A stretch of 64,000 nt of DNA from Kitasatospora viridis (GTDB taxonomy: Bacteria > Actinomycetota > Actinomycetes > Streptomycetales > Streptomycetaceae). The position numbers were made by a program, and so were the translations under genes. Under the pieces are notes generated by a model. It saw nothing but the letters and a program-made list of their open reading frames with translations, was not told the DNA's origin and made no database searches. The stretch's first letter is position 1, and every line of letters starts with the position of its first letter. Below are positions 43,782 through 52,976 of this stretch, piece by piece. The DNA lies in assembly GCF_007829815.1 (NCBI RefSeq), contig NZ_VIWT01000001.1, forward strand, positions 2,069,501-2,133,500. Reading direction: 5' to 3'.

Positions 43782-46442
43782 ATGACCGGGATGGCTGACG
43801 TGGATGTGGATCAGGGCTCCGCCGAGCCCACCCCCGCACCCGCTCCCGCCGAGGAGCCCAAGGTGTCGCTGGTCAAGGAGCCGAGACCGGCCCGGCCGGC
43901 CGCGCCCGCAGCGGCCCCGGTCGTCCCGTCCGGCCCGGAGAACTCCGGTCCGGAGAAGGACGACGACGAGGACGGCGAGCACCTCGCGGTCGACGAGCCG
44001 CTGCTGGCCGCCCGCGCGCACCGCCCCTCCGACCTGATCCGCTTCGTGGCCGGTCTGATCGGCATCATCGCGCTCTTCGTGATCGCGAACATCGCCACCT
44101 CGACCACCAGCGGCATCGAGACGGACATCCAGACCAACATCAAGCACGTCACGCCCTGGCTGACCACCCTGGGCAGCCTGGTCTCCAGCGTGGCGGTGCT
44201 GGCCGTGCCGGTCGCCTTCGCGGTCGAGCGGCTGATCAAGCGCGACGGCCTGCGGGTGGCCGACGGGGTGCTCTCCGCGGTGCTCGCCTACGGCGTCTCG
44301 CTGGGCGTGGACTGGTGGGTGGCCGAGGGCGCCTCGCAGGCGATCCGCGGCGCCTTCACCAGGATGCACGCCAACGGCGGCCCGCTGACCGAGCCGGTGC
44401 ACGGCTACCTGGCGCCGGTGATCGCCTTCATGACCGCCGTCGGCATGGTCAGCCGCCCGCGCTGGCGGGTGGCGCTCTGGCTGGTGGTGCTGCTCAGCGG
44501 CTTCACCGAACTGATCAGCGGCTACACCACCCCGCTCTCGCTGCTGCTGACCGTGGCGATCGGCTGGTCGGTGGCCTACGGCACGCTGTACACGATCGGC
44601 TCGCCGAACATCCGGCCCACCGGGCAGCACCTGATGCTCGGCCTGCGCCGGGTCGGCTTCACCCCCCGCTACGCCCACCGGGCCGCCGACGCGCCCGGCG
44701 GCACCCGCCGCTACGTGGTCAACCAGCAGGACGGCCCGGCGCTGGACGTCCACATCATCGACCGCGAGCAGCAGGCCTCCGGCTTCTTCTACCGGGCCTG
44801 GCGGCGGCTGCGGCTGCGCACCGTGGCGATCCGGCGCAGCCCGCAGTCGCTGCGCCAGGCGCTGGAGCAGGAGGCGCTGATCGCCTACGCGGCCACCGCC
44901 GCCGGCGCCGACGCCCCGCAGCTGGTGGCGACCTCCGAGCTGGGCCCGGACGCGGCCATCCTGGTCTACCAGAAGGTCGAGGGCCGCACCCTGGACGAGC
45001 TCCCGGACGAGGAGATCACCGACGAGGTGATGGCCTCGTTCTGGGCCTCGATCGGCGCGCTGCACGACCGCCGGATCGCGCACCGCCGGCTGACCGGCGA
45101 ATCACTGCTGGTGGTGGACGGCAAGCGGGGCGTGCTGGTCAACCTCTCCGGCGGCGACATCGCGGCCGGCGACCTGACGCTGCGGATCGACGTGGCCCAG
45201 CTGCTCACCACCTTCGCGCTTCGGATCGGCCCGGAGCGCGCGGTGGCGGTGGCCAACCGGGTGCTCGGGCGGGACCGGGTGGCGGCCGCGCTGCCGCTGC
45301 TGCAGCCGGTCGGGCTGAGCCGGCAGACCCGGGCCGACCTGGGCAAGCAGACGAAGGAGCGCCGGGCGGCCGCGCAGGCGCTGGCGCTGGAGCAGGTGGC
45401 GGCCGGCGAGAAGAGCCGGGAGCAGGCCGAGGAGGACATCGCGGCGGCCCGCGAGGACCTGCTCAGCCGGATCCGGCAGCAGATCCTGGAGATCGCCCCG
45501 GAGGCCCCGGAGGCGCCCGCCAAGCTGGAGCGGCTGAAGCCGAAGACCCTGATCACCGTGGTGGCGGGGGCCTTCGCCGCCTACCTGGCGGTCACCACCA
45601 TCCAGCCCGGCCAGCTGAAGCTCTCCCAGATGAACTGGGCCTGGGCGGCGGTGGCGCTGGCCTGCTCGGCCGTCACCTACGGCGCCGCCGCGATGAGCCT
45701 GACCGGTTTCGTGCCGGAGAAGCTGCCGTTCGGCCGGACCGTGGCGGCCCAGCTGGCCAGCTCCTTCGTCAAGCTGGTGGCGCCGGCCGCGATCGGCGGC
45801 ATCGCGCTGAACACCCGCTACCTGCAGAAGCAGGGCATCCGGCCGGGGCAGGCGGTGGCGAGTGTGGGCGCCTCCCAGCTGGCCGGGCTGGCCGGCCACC
45901 TGCTGCTGCTCTTCCTGTTCGGCCTGATCACCGGCAGCCAGGGCAACGGGGACCTGGGCAGCGAGCGGGCGGTGATCATCGGGGTGCTGAGCGCGGCGGT
46001 GCTGGCGCTGGTGGTGGCGGCGGTCGGGCCGCTGCGGCGGTTCGTGCTGACCCGGCTGCGCTCGCTCTTCTTCGGCGTGGTGCCGCGGATGCTCGACCTG
46101 ATGCAGACGCCGAGCAAGCTGGTCACCGGCTTCGGCGGCATCCTGCTGCTGACCCTGACCTTCACCGCCTGCCTGGACGCCTCGGTGCGGGCCTTCGGCG
46201 GCTCGATGAACTACGCGACGGTCGCGGTGATCTTCCTGACCGCCAACGCGGCCGGGTCGGCGGTGCCGACGCCGGGCGGGATCGGCGCGATCGAGGGTGC
46301 GCTGATCGTCGCGATGAGCCTCGGGATGCCGGCCGCCACCGCGACCTCGGCGGTCTTCCTCTACCGGGCGCTGACCTTCTGGCTGCCGGTGCTGCCGGGC
46401 TGGATCGCCTACACCTACCTGCAACGCAAGGGCGCGATCTGA
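43782..46442 (+). CDS. LPG synthase-like (YbhN/UPF0104) membrane protein with kinase-like domain
   Basis: An 886-residue polytopic protein. A disordered acidic N-terminus of about 80 residues precedes four to six helices (LIRFVAGLIGIIALFVI onward), then a cytoplasmic region of about 330 residues, then the C-terminal UPF0104/lysylphosphatidylglycerol-synthase TM domain with the SSFVKLVAPAAIGGIALNTRYLQ and PTPGGIGAIEGAL motifs. The middle contains a degenerate protein-kinase-like segment (GALHDRRIAHRRLTGESLLV). No LPG-synthase catalytic GNAT domain is present, so a flippase- or channel-like role is likelier than aminoacyl transfer. Start at 43782 is chosen with GAGGA upstream. Confidence 0.8.
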   Translation: MTGMADVDVDQGSAEPTPAPAPAEEPKVSLVKEPRPARPAAPAAAPVVPSGPENSGPEKDDDEDGEHLAVDEPLLAARAHRPSDLIRFVAGLIGIIALFVIANIATSTTSGIETDIQTNIKHVTPWLTTLGSLVSSVAVLAVPVAFAVERLIKRDGLRVADGVLSAVLAYGVSLGVDWWVAEGASQAIRGAFTRMHANGGPLTEPVHGYLAPVIAFMTAVGMVSRPRWRVALWLVVLLSGFTELISGYTTPLSLLLTVAIGWSVAYGTLYTIGSPNIRPTGQHLMLGLRRVGFTPRYAHRAADAPGGTRRYVVNQQDGPALDVHIIDREQQASGFFYRAWRRLRLRTVAIRRSPQSLRQALEQEALIAYAATAAGADAPQLVATSELGPDAAILVYQKVEGRTLDELPDEEITDEVMASFWASIGALHDRRIAHRRLTGESLLVVDGKRGVLVNLSGGDIAAGDLTLRIDVAQLLTTFALRIGPERAVAVANRVLGRDRVAAALPLLQPVGLSRQTRADLGKQTKERRAAAQALALEQVAAGEKSREQAEEDIAAAREDLLSRIRQQILEIAPEAPEAPAKLERLKPKTLITVVAGAFAAYLAVTTIQPGQLKLSQMNWAWAAVALACSAVTYGAAAMSLTGFVPEKLPFGRTVAAQLASSFVKLVAPAAIGGIALNTRYLQKQGIRPGQAVASVGASQLAGLAGHLLLLFLFGLITGSQGNGDLGSERAVIIGVLSAAVLALVVAAVGPLRRFVLTRLRSLFFGVVPRMLDLMQTPSKLVTGFGGILLLTLTFTACLDASVRAFGGSMNYATVAVIFLTANAAGSAVPTPGGIGAIEGALIVAMSLGMPAATATSAVFLYRALTFWLPVLPGWIAYTYLQRKGAI

Positions 46443-46467
46443 CCCCGTGCCGGCCCCGGGAACGGAA

Positions 46468-46499
46468 CCGCCCCCGCACTGTCAGGAGTGCGGGGGCGG
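46468..46499. terminator. Bidirectional hairpin terminator
   Basis: CCGCCCCCGCACT and AGTGCGGGGGCGG, a 13-bp perfect stem with a six-base loop, between convergent genes. Confidence 0.85.
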
Positions 46500-46536
46500 A
46501 CGTCCGAACCGGTGGGCCGGTGAGCGGGGGCCGGGA

Positions 46537-47715
46537 TCAGTAGACCGGCTTCTCCGGCTCGATCTGGTTCACCCAGCTGATCACGCCGCCGCCGAGGTGC
46601 ACCGAGTTGGCGAACCCGGCGGCCTTCAGCACGGCCAGCACCTCGGCCGAGCGGACGCCGGTCTTGCAGTGCACGACGATCTTCTTGTCCTGCGGCATCT
46701 TCTCGAGCGCGTTCCCCATCAGGAACTCGTTCTTCGGGATGAGCACGGCGCCCGGGATGCTGACGATCTCGTACTCGTTCTGCTCGCGGACGTCGATCAG
46801 CAGGATGTCCTCGTCGTTGTCCTGCATCTCCTTGAGCTGCTTCGACGTGATGGTCGAGCCGAGCGCGGCCTCCTGGGCCTCCTCGGAGATCACGCCGCAG
46901 AACGCGTCGTAGTCGATCAGCTCGGTGACCGTCGGGTTCTCGCCGCAGAGCGCGCAGTTCGGGTCCTTGCGGACCTTGACCTGGCGGTAGTTCATCTCCA
47001 GGGCGTCGTAGATCATCAGCCGGCCGACCAGCGGCTCGCCGACGCCGGCCAGCAGCTTGATCGCCTCGGTCACCTGGATCGAGCCGATCGAGGCGCAGAG
47101 CACGCCCAGCACGCCGCCCTCGGCGCAGGACGGGACCATGCCCGGCGGCGGGGCCTCCGGGTAGAGGCAGCGGTAGCAGGGGCCGTGCTCGGCCCAGAAG
47201 ACGCTGGCCTGGCCGTCGAACCGGTAGATCGAGCCCCAGACGTACGGCTTGCCGAGCAGCACCGCGGCGTCGTTCACCAGGTACCGGGTGGCGAAGTTGT
47301 CGGTGCCGTCGACGATCAGGTCGTAGCCGGAGAAGATCTCCATCACGTTGTCGTTGTCGAGCCGCTCGTCGTGCAGGATCACGTCGACGTACGGGTTGAT
47401 CTCCTTGACCGAGTCCCGCGCGGACTCGCCCTTGGAGCGACCGATGTCGGACTGCCCGTGGATGATCTGGCGCTGCAGGTTGGACTCGTCGACGGTGTCG
47501 AACTCGACGATGCCGAGCGTGCCGACGCCGGCCGCGGCCAGGTACATCAGAGCCGGGGAACCGAGGCCGCCGGCGCCCACGCAGAGCACCTTTGCGTTCT
47601 TCAACCGCTTCTGCCCGGCCATCCCGACGTCCGGGATGATCAGGTGGCGGGAGTACCGGCGGACCTCGTCGACGGTGAGCTCGTCGGCCGGCTCGACCAG
47701 GGGTGGCAGCGACAC
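46537..47715 (-). CDS. moeZ: Adenylyltransferase/sulfurtransferase MoeZ
   Basis: A 392-residue fusion of a ThiF/MoeB-type E1 domain (GAGGLGSPALMYLAAAGVG at about 48-66, DGTDNFATRYL, zinc Cys in PCYRCLYP and CALCG) and a C-terminal rhodanese with active-site Cys in CKTGVRS. In actinobacteria MoeZ adenylates and thiocarboxylates sulfur-carrier proteins (MoaD, ThiS-like, CysO-like) for cofactor, cysteine and thio-metabolite synthesis. The GTG has GGAG five bases upstream. MoaE at 13.6-14.0 kb is a possible pathway partner, though not linked. Confidence 0.93.
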   Translation of the reverse strand: MSLPPLVEPADELTVDEVRRYSRHLIIPDVGMAGQKRLKNAKVLCVGAGGLGSPALMYLAAAGVGTLGIVEFDTVDESNLQRQIIHGQSDIGRSKGESARDSVKEINPYVDVILHDERLDNDNVMEIFSGYDLIVDGTDNFATRYLVNDAAVLLGKPYVWGSIYRFDGQASVFWAEHGPCYRCLYPEAPPPGMVPSCAEGGVLGVLCASIGSIQVTEAIKLLAGVGEPLVGRLMIYDALEMNYRQVKVRKDPNCALCGENPTVTELIDYDAFCGVISEEAQEAALGSTITSKQLKEMQDNDEDILLIDVREQNEYEIVSIPGAVLIPKNEFLMGNALEKMPQDKKIVVHCKTGVRSAEVLAVLKAAGFANSVHLGGGVISWVNQIEPEKPVY

Positions 47716-47870
47716 GGGGACTCCGATGGTCGTCTAATCAGTGGTTCCTTGCTCAACAGTGTCATGCCCGGCCGGTATTCCGAGACAGCTTGTCCGATGG
47801 GCGAGACGACCGCCACCGGATGATGGGAATCGCCGCCGGACCGCCGCCCCGCCCGCGGTCCGGCGGGAGC

Positions 47871-48818
47871 TCAGACCCGGCAGGCGGTCTCCAGCCAGAC
47901 GTCGGCCAGCGACTCCTCCAACGGGATCTGCGCGCGCCAGCCGAGCCGCTCCCGGGCGGTGCGCACGTCGGCCTGCCGCCAGGGCACCGGCTCGGTGGTC
48001 AGCCGGGGCTCGGCCTGGCCGGCGGCGGGCGGTTCGCCCACCGACTGGGCCGGCAGCAGCACCGGCCGGCTCTCCTCGGTCAGCGCGCCCTCGTAACCGG
48101 AGGCCCGGACCAGCAGGTCGGCCGCCTCCCGGGCCCGCACCGCGTGGCCGCTGCCGATGTTCACCACGCCGGTGGCCGCCGAGTCCACGGCGGCCCGGAC
48201 CGCGACCGCGACGTCGCGGACGTCCACGAAGTCCCGGAATGCGGACAGGTCGGGCAGCCGCAGCTGGGACTCGCCGTGCTCCAGCGCCCGCCGCAGGCCC
48301 TCGGCCAGCCGCCCGAAGAGCGAGGCGGCGGGCGCACCGGGGCCGACCACGTCGAAGACCCGCAGCACCACCGCGTCCAGCCCGGAGGCCAGCACCAGCT
48401 CGGTGCCGGCCAGCTTGGCCACCCCGTACGGGCCGACCGGGCGCGGTTCGGCGCTCTCCGGCACGGCCGAGCCGAACGGCATCGGCCCGTACTCGGCGGC
48501 CGAGCCGACGTGCACCAGCCGGGCCGGCTCGCGGCTGCGCCGGATCCCCTCGCAGACCGTCGCCACCGCGAGCGCGTTGGCCCGCACCAGGGCGCGCGGG
48601 CTGCCGTAGGTGGCGCCGGCGCAGTTGACCACCACCTGCGGGGCCACCGCGTCCAGGAACCGGGCCAGCGCCCCGGGACTGCCGTCCGCCAGGTCGAACC
48701 GGATGTCGGCCGAGTCCCGCCGGCCGAGCACGGTGACCTGCAGGTCGGGGTCCAACAGCAGCCGATCGGCGACCCGGCGGCCCAGATAGCCGCCGGCCCC
48801 CAGCAACAGCACCCGCAT
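47871..48818 (-). CDS. NAD-dependent epimerase/dehydratase
   Basis: A 315-residue extended SDR. GAGGYLGRRVA at residues 7-17 binds the dinucleotide, VNCAGATYG and VHVGSAAEYG carry the active-site Ser, and YGVAK supplies the catalytic Tyr and Lys. This fits nucleotide-sugar epimerases or dehydratases. It is the last gene of a three-gene operon with a membrane protein and a glycosyltransferase (64 bases after the membrane protein gene), which suggests synthesis of a surface glycan or glycoconjugate. Confidence 0.87.
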   Translation of the reverse strand: MRVLLLGAGGYLGRRVADRLLLDPDLQVTVLGRRDSADIRFDLADGSPGALARFLDAVAPQVVVNCAGATYGSPRALVRANALAVATVCEGIRRSREPARLVHVGSAAEYGPMPFGSAVPESAEPRPVGPYGVAKLAGTELVLASGLDAVVLRVFDVVGPGAPAASLFGRLAEGLRRALEHGESQLRLPDLSAFRDFVDVRDVAVAVRAAVDSAATGVVNIGSGHAVRAREAADLLVRASGYEGALTEESRPVLLPAQSVGEPPAAGQAEPRLTTEPVPWRQADVRTARERLGWRAQIPLEESLADVWLETACRV

Positions 48819-48882
48819 GGGTGTCCTTCCAACGAGACGAGTAGGGCGAGTAGGGATTGGGAGTACTCCGGGGCCGGCCGGC

Positions 48883-49776
48883 TCAGGAGTAGGAGGTGGC
48901 CTGCCCGGTGGCCGCCCAGGCGGGCGGCAGCAGCACGGCCGCCGCGGCCCCGGCCGCCAGCACGGTCAGCGTGCCGGGCACCGCGGACCAGGCGGCCGGC
49001 CGGACCAGCGCGAGCACCAGCCCGACCGCGTCGGCCACCGCGACCCCGGCCAGCGCCAGCCGGGCCCGGCCGAGCCGGCGCAGCACGGCGGCCGCGCCGA
49101 CCAGCAGGCCGAGCACCGCCTGGCCGTACCACTGGGCCGGGCAGGCCCGCTGCACCACGGCCGGCAGCAGCCCGAGCGCGGCCGACCCGGGGCGCGGTGC
49201 CAGCACGGTCAGCACGGCCAGCGCGGCGAAGCTGGTCAGCGCGAGCACCGCCAGGTGCAGGCCGAGCGCGACCGGCAGCACCGGGCGCATCCGGGCCCGG
49301 AACTCGGCCAGCGTGACCGACCCGCGGACCTGCACCTTGCCGGTGTGCCGCACCCAGCGGGCCGCCCGGTCGGCCGCACCCGCGGCCGGCCAGGCGGCGA
49401 GGGCGAGCGCCAGCGCGGTGCCGAGCGCCCCGGGCGCGGCGGTGAGCAGCGGCAGCAGCAGTGCGCCGAGCAGCCCGGCGCCGGACCCCAGCCGGTACCG
49501 CCAGCCGGGCGCCGGGCGGGCCGTGAGGGGCGCGGGCGGCTCGACCGGGCGGCGCGGCACCCGGGCGAACAGCTCCTCGGCCAGCCCGAACACGTCGGCG
49601 TGCCGGTACCGCCCGGCCACCGCCGCCCCGATCCCGGCCTCCTCCAGGCCGGCCGCGATCTCCAGCGGGTCCACCGCCCGCTCGCAGAGCACCCGGTGGG
49701 CCTCCATCAGCTCCCGCACCGGGTCGGCCGCCCGCCGGCGCCCTAACGCCGCCTCCCGGGGGTCCTGACCGTCCAT
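48883..49776 (-). CDS. Polytopic membrane protein in glycosyltransferase operon
   Basis: A 297-residue membrane protein. The first 95 residues look soluble, with a helical motif ELMEAHRVLCERAVDPLEIA and GLAEELFARVPRR; the remainder has about seven hydrophobic helices (SGAGLLGALLLPLLTAA through LTVLAAGAAAAVLLPP). No family is recognised with confidence. Its ATG overlaps the glycosyltransferase stop codon (TGATG), so it is made with it and may help place or export the sugar product. Confidence 0.8.
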   Translation of the reverse strand: MDGQDPREAALGRRRAADPVRELMEAHRVLCERAVDPLEIAAGLEEAGIGAAVAGRYRHADVFGLAEELFARVPRRPVEPPAPLTARPAPGWRYRLGSGAGLLGALLLPLLTAAPGALGTALALALAAWPAAGAADRAARWVRHTGKVQVRGSVTLAEFRARMRPVLPVALGLHLAVLALTSFAALAVLTVLAPRPGSAALGLLPAVVQRACPAQWYGQAVLGLLVGAAAVLRRLGRARLALAGVAVADAVGLVLALVRPAAWSAVPGTLTVLAAGAAAAVLLPPAWAATGQATSYS

Positions 49777-51305
49777 CAGCTGGTCCTCACCCGGGCGGCG
49801 ACCGACCGGGGCGGGCCGGCCACCCAGTACTCCGCCGGGCGGGCGAACGGCCGGGGCAGCGTGCCCGGGGCGGGGTCGGCGGCCGGGAAGGCCGGCCACT
49901 GCGAGACCACTTCCAGGTAGACGTCCCGGAAGGCGGCGGTCGACGGCTCGACGGCGAACCGCTCCACCGCCCGCTGCCGGCCGGCCCGGCCGAGCCGCTC
50001 CCGCCGCTCCCGGTCGCCGAGCAGCGCCAGGCAGGCGCCGGCCAGCGCCGCCGGGTCGCAGGGCGGCACCAGCAGTCCGGCCGGCCCGAGCACCTCGCGG
50101 GCCACTCCCACGTCGGTGGCCACCACCGCCCGGCCGCTGAGCATCGCCTCGGCCAGCGGGGCCGGCACCGGCAGGGTGCGGTGCGAGAAGACCGCCACCG
50201 TGCCGAGCGCCCAGCGCTCGGCGGCCGGCAGCCGGTCGGCGAACCGCACCGCGCCCCGCTCGCCGACGGTCAGCCCCAGCCGGTCGGCCAGCGCCGCGCA
50301 GTGCGCCCGGTGGCCGGGCTGCCCCTCGGGCCCGCAGAACAGCAGCCGGGCCGTCGGCGCCTCGGCCCGCACCCGCGCGAAGGCGTGCAGCATCAGTTCC
50401 GGGTCGGCCGCGGGGGTGAGCCGGCCGGCCCAGACCAGGGTGGGCGTCTCCGGCTCCGGTCCGGCGGCGGGCCGGCCGGCCGCCGGCAGGTCGCGGTGCA
50501 CCACCCGGATCCGCTCCGGGTCGGCCCCGCAGCGCAGCTGCCACTCGCGGTCGTAGCGGCTGCCCGGGGTGAGCAGGGCGGCCTGCCGGTAGGTCTCGGT
50601 GGTGAGCTGGCGGAAGAAGGAGAGCAGCAGCGCCCGCACCGGCCAGCGGTAGGGCGCCTGCCGGTAGCCGAGGTACTGCTCGCGCAGGTGCAGGCCGTGC
50701 TCGGTGAGCACGAACGGCACCCCGTGCAGCTCCTTGGCGATCAGCGCGGGCAGCGCGGCCGGCCCGCCGCCGACCACGTGGCACAGGTCGACCGCGCCGA
50801 GCCCGCCCGGCTGCTCGCCGTACCAGTCGGCGGCCAGCGGGCGCAGGCACTGCTCCAGCAGGTCCCCGGCGACCAGTACGTCGTGCACCAGTGGCTGGCC
50901 GGCCGCGGTGTCCGCGCCGGGCGAGCGCCAGGTCCGTTCCAGCACCTGGTGGGCCCGCCCGGAGGCCAGGAAGGCGGGCAGCGCGCCGTCCTGCCGGGCC
51001 AGTTCGGCCAGCCGGTGCAGCGCGGGCGCGAAGCCGTCCCGCTCGCCGGGCAGCACCAGCGCGCGGACCAGCTGTTCGTAGGCCCTCGCGTACGGGCGCC
51101 GGCGCACCGCCCCGGGCGGCCGCCCGGCCGGGCGCGGCCCGCGCAGCGCGAGCACCCGCTCGCCGGGGCGCGGCTGCTCCGCCGCCGGACCGGCGAGCAG
51201 CAGGAACCGCTCGAACTCGTGCTCCGGCAGACCGGCGGCCAGCCGGTCGGGCCAGCCCGCCCCGGACCGGGCCCGGGCACCTTCGACCAGCAGGGCAACG
51301 CGCAC
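49776..51305 (-). CDS. Glycosyltransferase family 4-like protein
   Basis: A 509-residue GT-B glycosyltransferase. The N-terminal domain starts RVALLVEGAR, with VPFVLTEHGLHLREQYL in the acceptor side. The C-terminal domain shows LVWAGRLTPAADPELMLHAF, ARLLFCGPEG, the sugar-nucleotide loop PVPAPLAEAMLSGRAVVATDVG and GPAGLLVPP, typical of GT4/GT1. The layout recalls PelF-type transferases, but the N-terminus is divergent. The GTG at 51305 has GGAGG five bases upstream; frames further upstream run over tandem repeats and are not coding. Confidence 0.87.
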   Translation of the reverse strand: MRVALLVEGARARSGAGWPDRLAAGLPEHEFERFLLLAGPAAEQPRPGERVLALRGPRPAGRPPGAVRRRPYARAYEQLVRALVLPGERDGFAPALHRLAELARQDGALPAFLASGRAHQVLERTWRSPGADTAAGQPLVHDVLVAGDLLEQCLRPLAADWYGEQPGGLGAVDLCHVVGGGPAALPALIAKELHGVPFVLTEHGLHLREQYLGYRQAPYRWPVRALLLSFFRQLTTETYRQAALLTPGSRYDREWQLRCGADPERIRVVHRDLPAAGRPAAGPEPETPTLVWAGRLTPAADPELMLHAFARVRAEAPTARLLFCGPEGQPGHRAHCAALADRLGLTVGERGAVRFADRLPAAERWALGTVAVFSHRTLPVPAPLAEAMLSGRAVVATDVGVAREVLGPAGLLVPPCDPAALAGACLALLGDRERRERLGRAGRQRAVERFAVEPSTAAFRDVYLEVVSQWPAFPAADPAPGTLPRPFARPAEYWVAGPPRSVAARVRTS

Positions 51306-51318
51306 GACGACCTCCAGA

Positions 51319-51379
51319 GACAGAGCCGGGCAGAGACGGAGCCGGGCAAGGACAGAGCCGGGCAGAGACGGGGCCGGGG
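51319..51379. repeat. 32-bp tandem repeat in leader of GT operon
   Basis: Two head-to-tail copies beginning GACAGAGCCGGGCAGAGACG, identical over the first 21 bases. It lies 14 bases upstream of the glycosyltransferase start. Confidence 0.65.
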
Positions 51380-51465
51380 AGAACCGGACCGGAACAGCGG
51401 GCACCAGACGCACGGGAGGACCCTCGCCGACGATCCCGACCGGACCGCCCCGGACTCAACCGCCC

Positions 51466-51610
51466 CCGCCACCCCACGCGAGGCTGGGGGGACTCGGCGG
51501 CCTGGACACCGTCACGGACCGCTCGCACCCCACCGGGCCTCCCCCAGCCTTCGGGCTGGCCCGCTCCTGCTCCCCTCGGCACCGCCCGCGGCGGGCGCCC
51601 CCACATCTGT
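51466..51610. repeat. Palindromic intergenic repeat, copy D region
   Basis: GAGGCTGGGGGG (forward) and CCTCCCCCAGCCTTCGGGC with GGGCGCCCCCAC further on, an inverted and scrambled relative of the repeat at 25142-25175. Confidence 0.45.
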
Positions 51611-52178
51611 TCGGTCCGACACCCACGAAGGTAGAGCGGAATCCGGCGGTACATCGCTCACCTGCGCTCATGCCACCTGAACGAGTGAATGCCCGTAACG
51701 TCCGCGCCGCCCCGGCGTTGCCGCCGCTGCCCCAGGCTCAGCTGACGCCCGGTCACCCGGTGCACTCGGGTGCTCCGCCATCGCCGTGCGGGGGCAGCCT
51801 CGCCGCGGACGGTGCCGGCCGGCAGCTCGGTCCGGTTGTCCGCCGAGCCGCCGGGTCCGTGCACGAAGAGTGGCCCCAGCGGTCGGGCCGGTCACCGGGA
51901 GCACCGCGCCCGGCACCTCGACGGCCCGGGCGCCGCAGCCGCCCGCGGGTCGGTGCCGCTGCCCTGCCCGGGCCCGTTCCCGCTGCTCAGCACCGATGGG
52001 AGAAGATGGTAGTGAGACTCTGGCGCCGCAGGGGGGATCGCGCCGTATTGTGGGCTCCCGACAACCAGAGAGCTGCGGTTTTCCCGATCGGGCCGAGCGC
52101 GCATTCGGGTTACCCAAAAGTAGAATCAGCCGCCCAGCCATCGACCGTGTGACCATCGACCGTGAAGTGAGGAGCGCC

Positions 52179-52835
52179 GTGACGGCCATCCAGGAGGCCC
52201 AGGACCGCCCGCGCGGCGCCCGGCTGCCGCGTAGCGCCCGACGCGAGCAGCTGCTCGGTGCCGCGCAGGAGGTGTTCGTCGCCCAGGGCTACCACGCCGC
52301 GGCGATGGACGACATCGCCGAGCGCGCCGGGGTCAGCAAGCCCGTGCTCTACCAGCACTTCCCCGGGAAGCTGGAGCTCTACCTGGCGCTGCTGGACAAG
52401 CACTGCGACTCCCTGGTCGAGTCCACCCGGCAGGCGCTGGACGCCACCACGGACAACAAGCAGCGGGTCGCCGCGACCATGCAGGCCTACTTCGACTACG
52501 TGGCCTCCGAGTCCGGCTCGTTCCGGCTGGTCTTCGAGTCGGACCTGACCAACGAGCCGGCCGTGCGGGAGCGGGTCGAGCGCGCCTCCGACATGACCGC
52601 GACCCTGGTCAGCAAGGTGATCGCGGAGGACACCGACCTGCCGGAGGCGGAGGCCAAGCTGCTCGCGGCCGGGGTCTGCGGCCTGGCCCAGATCACCGCC
52701 CGCTACTGGCTCTCGCAGGGCGCCGCGATCCCGCGCGAGGAGGCGGTGCGGCTGGTCGCCTCGCTGGCCTGGCGCGGCCTCAAGGGCTTCCCGATGCACC
52801 CGGGCATGGAGTCCTCGGCTTCCGCCGACAGCTGA
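52179..52835 (+). CDS. TetR family transcriptional regulator
   Basis: A 218-residue TetR-family regulator. The helix-turn-helix is AAMDDIAERAGVSKPVLYQHFPGKLELYLALL at about residues 42-73, split here as DDIAERAGVSKPVLY then QHFPGK. The C-terminal helical domain binds an unknown ligand. The GTG has GAGGAG upstream. It is followed by DUF3107, a neighbour pair I remember from other actinobacteria. Its targets are not clear from position alone. Confidence 0.9.
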   Translation: MTAIQEAQDRPRGARLPRSARREQLLGAAQEVFVAQGYHAAAMDDIAERAGVSKPVLYQHFPGKLELYLALLDKHCDSLVESTRQALDATTDNKQRVAATMQAYFDYVASESGSFRLVFESDLTNEPAVRERVERASDMTATLVSKVIAEDTDLPEAEAKLLAAGVCGLAQITARYWLSQGAAIPREEAVRLVASLAWRGLKGFPMHPGMESSASADS

Positions 52836-52976
52836 GCCCGCTCCGCTGACAGCTGATCAGCCCCGGTCCGCCGGATCCGTGATCTAAGGTGAAGCCGTAC
52901 GGCGCGGTCGCCCCGGTCCGGTGGACGGCGGGCACCGCCGCGCATCACTGGCTGCAACCCCGGAGGGACGGAAGCC

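Larger units (their letters stand above)
51306..52178. other. 870-bp non-coding region upstream of GT operon and tetR
   Basis: The longest stretch here without a supported gene. It contains a 32-bp tandem repeat (51319-51379), palindromic repeat copies (about 51466-51610), divergent promoters, and TAGAAT at 52121-52126 as a -10 candidate for the TetR gene. A 48-codon frame at 52006-52152 has a GGGAG before its ATG but no other support. Confidence 0.55.

Noticed and set aside
39932..43798. A 1288-codon plus-strand open frame opposite adnA
   Set aside because: An antisense artefact of high GC; adnA on the other strand has full helicase and nuclease motifs.
52006..52152. A 48-codon ORF with GGGAG before its ATG
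   Set aside because: No recognisable product and weak codon bias at its 3' half; it may be a leader but I cannot support it as a gene.
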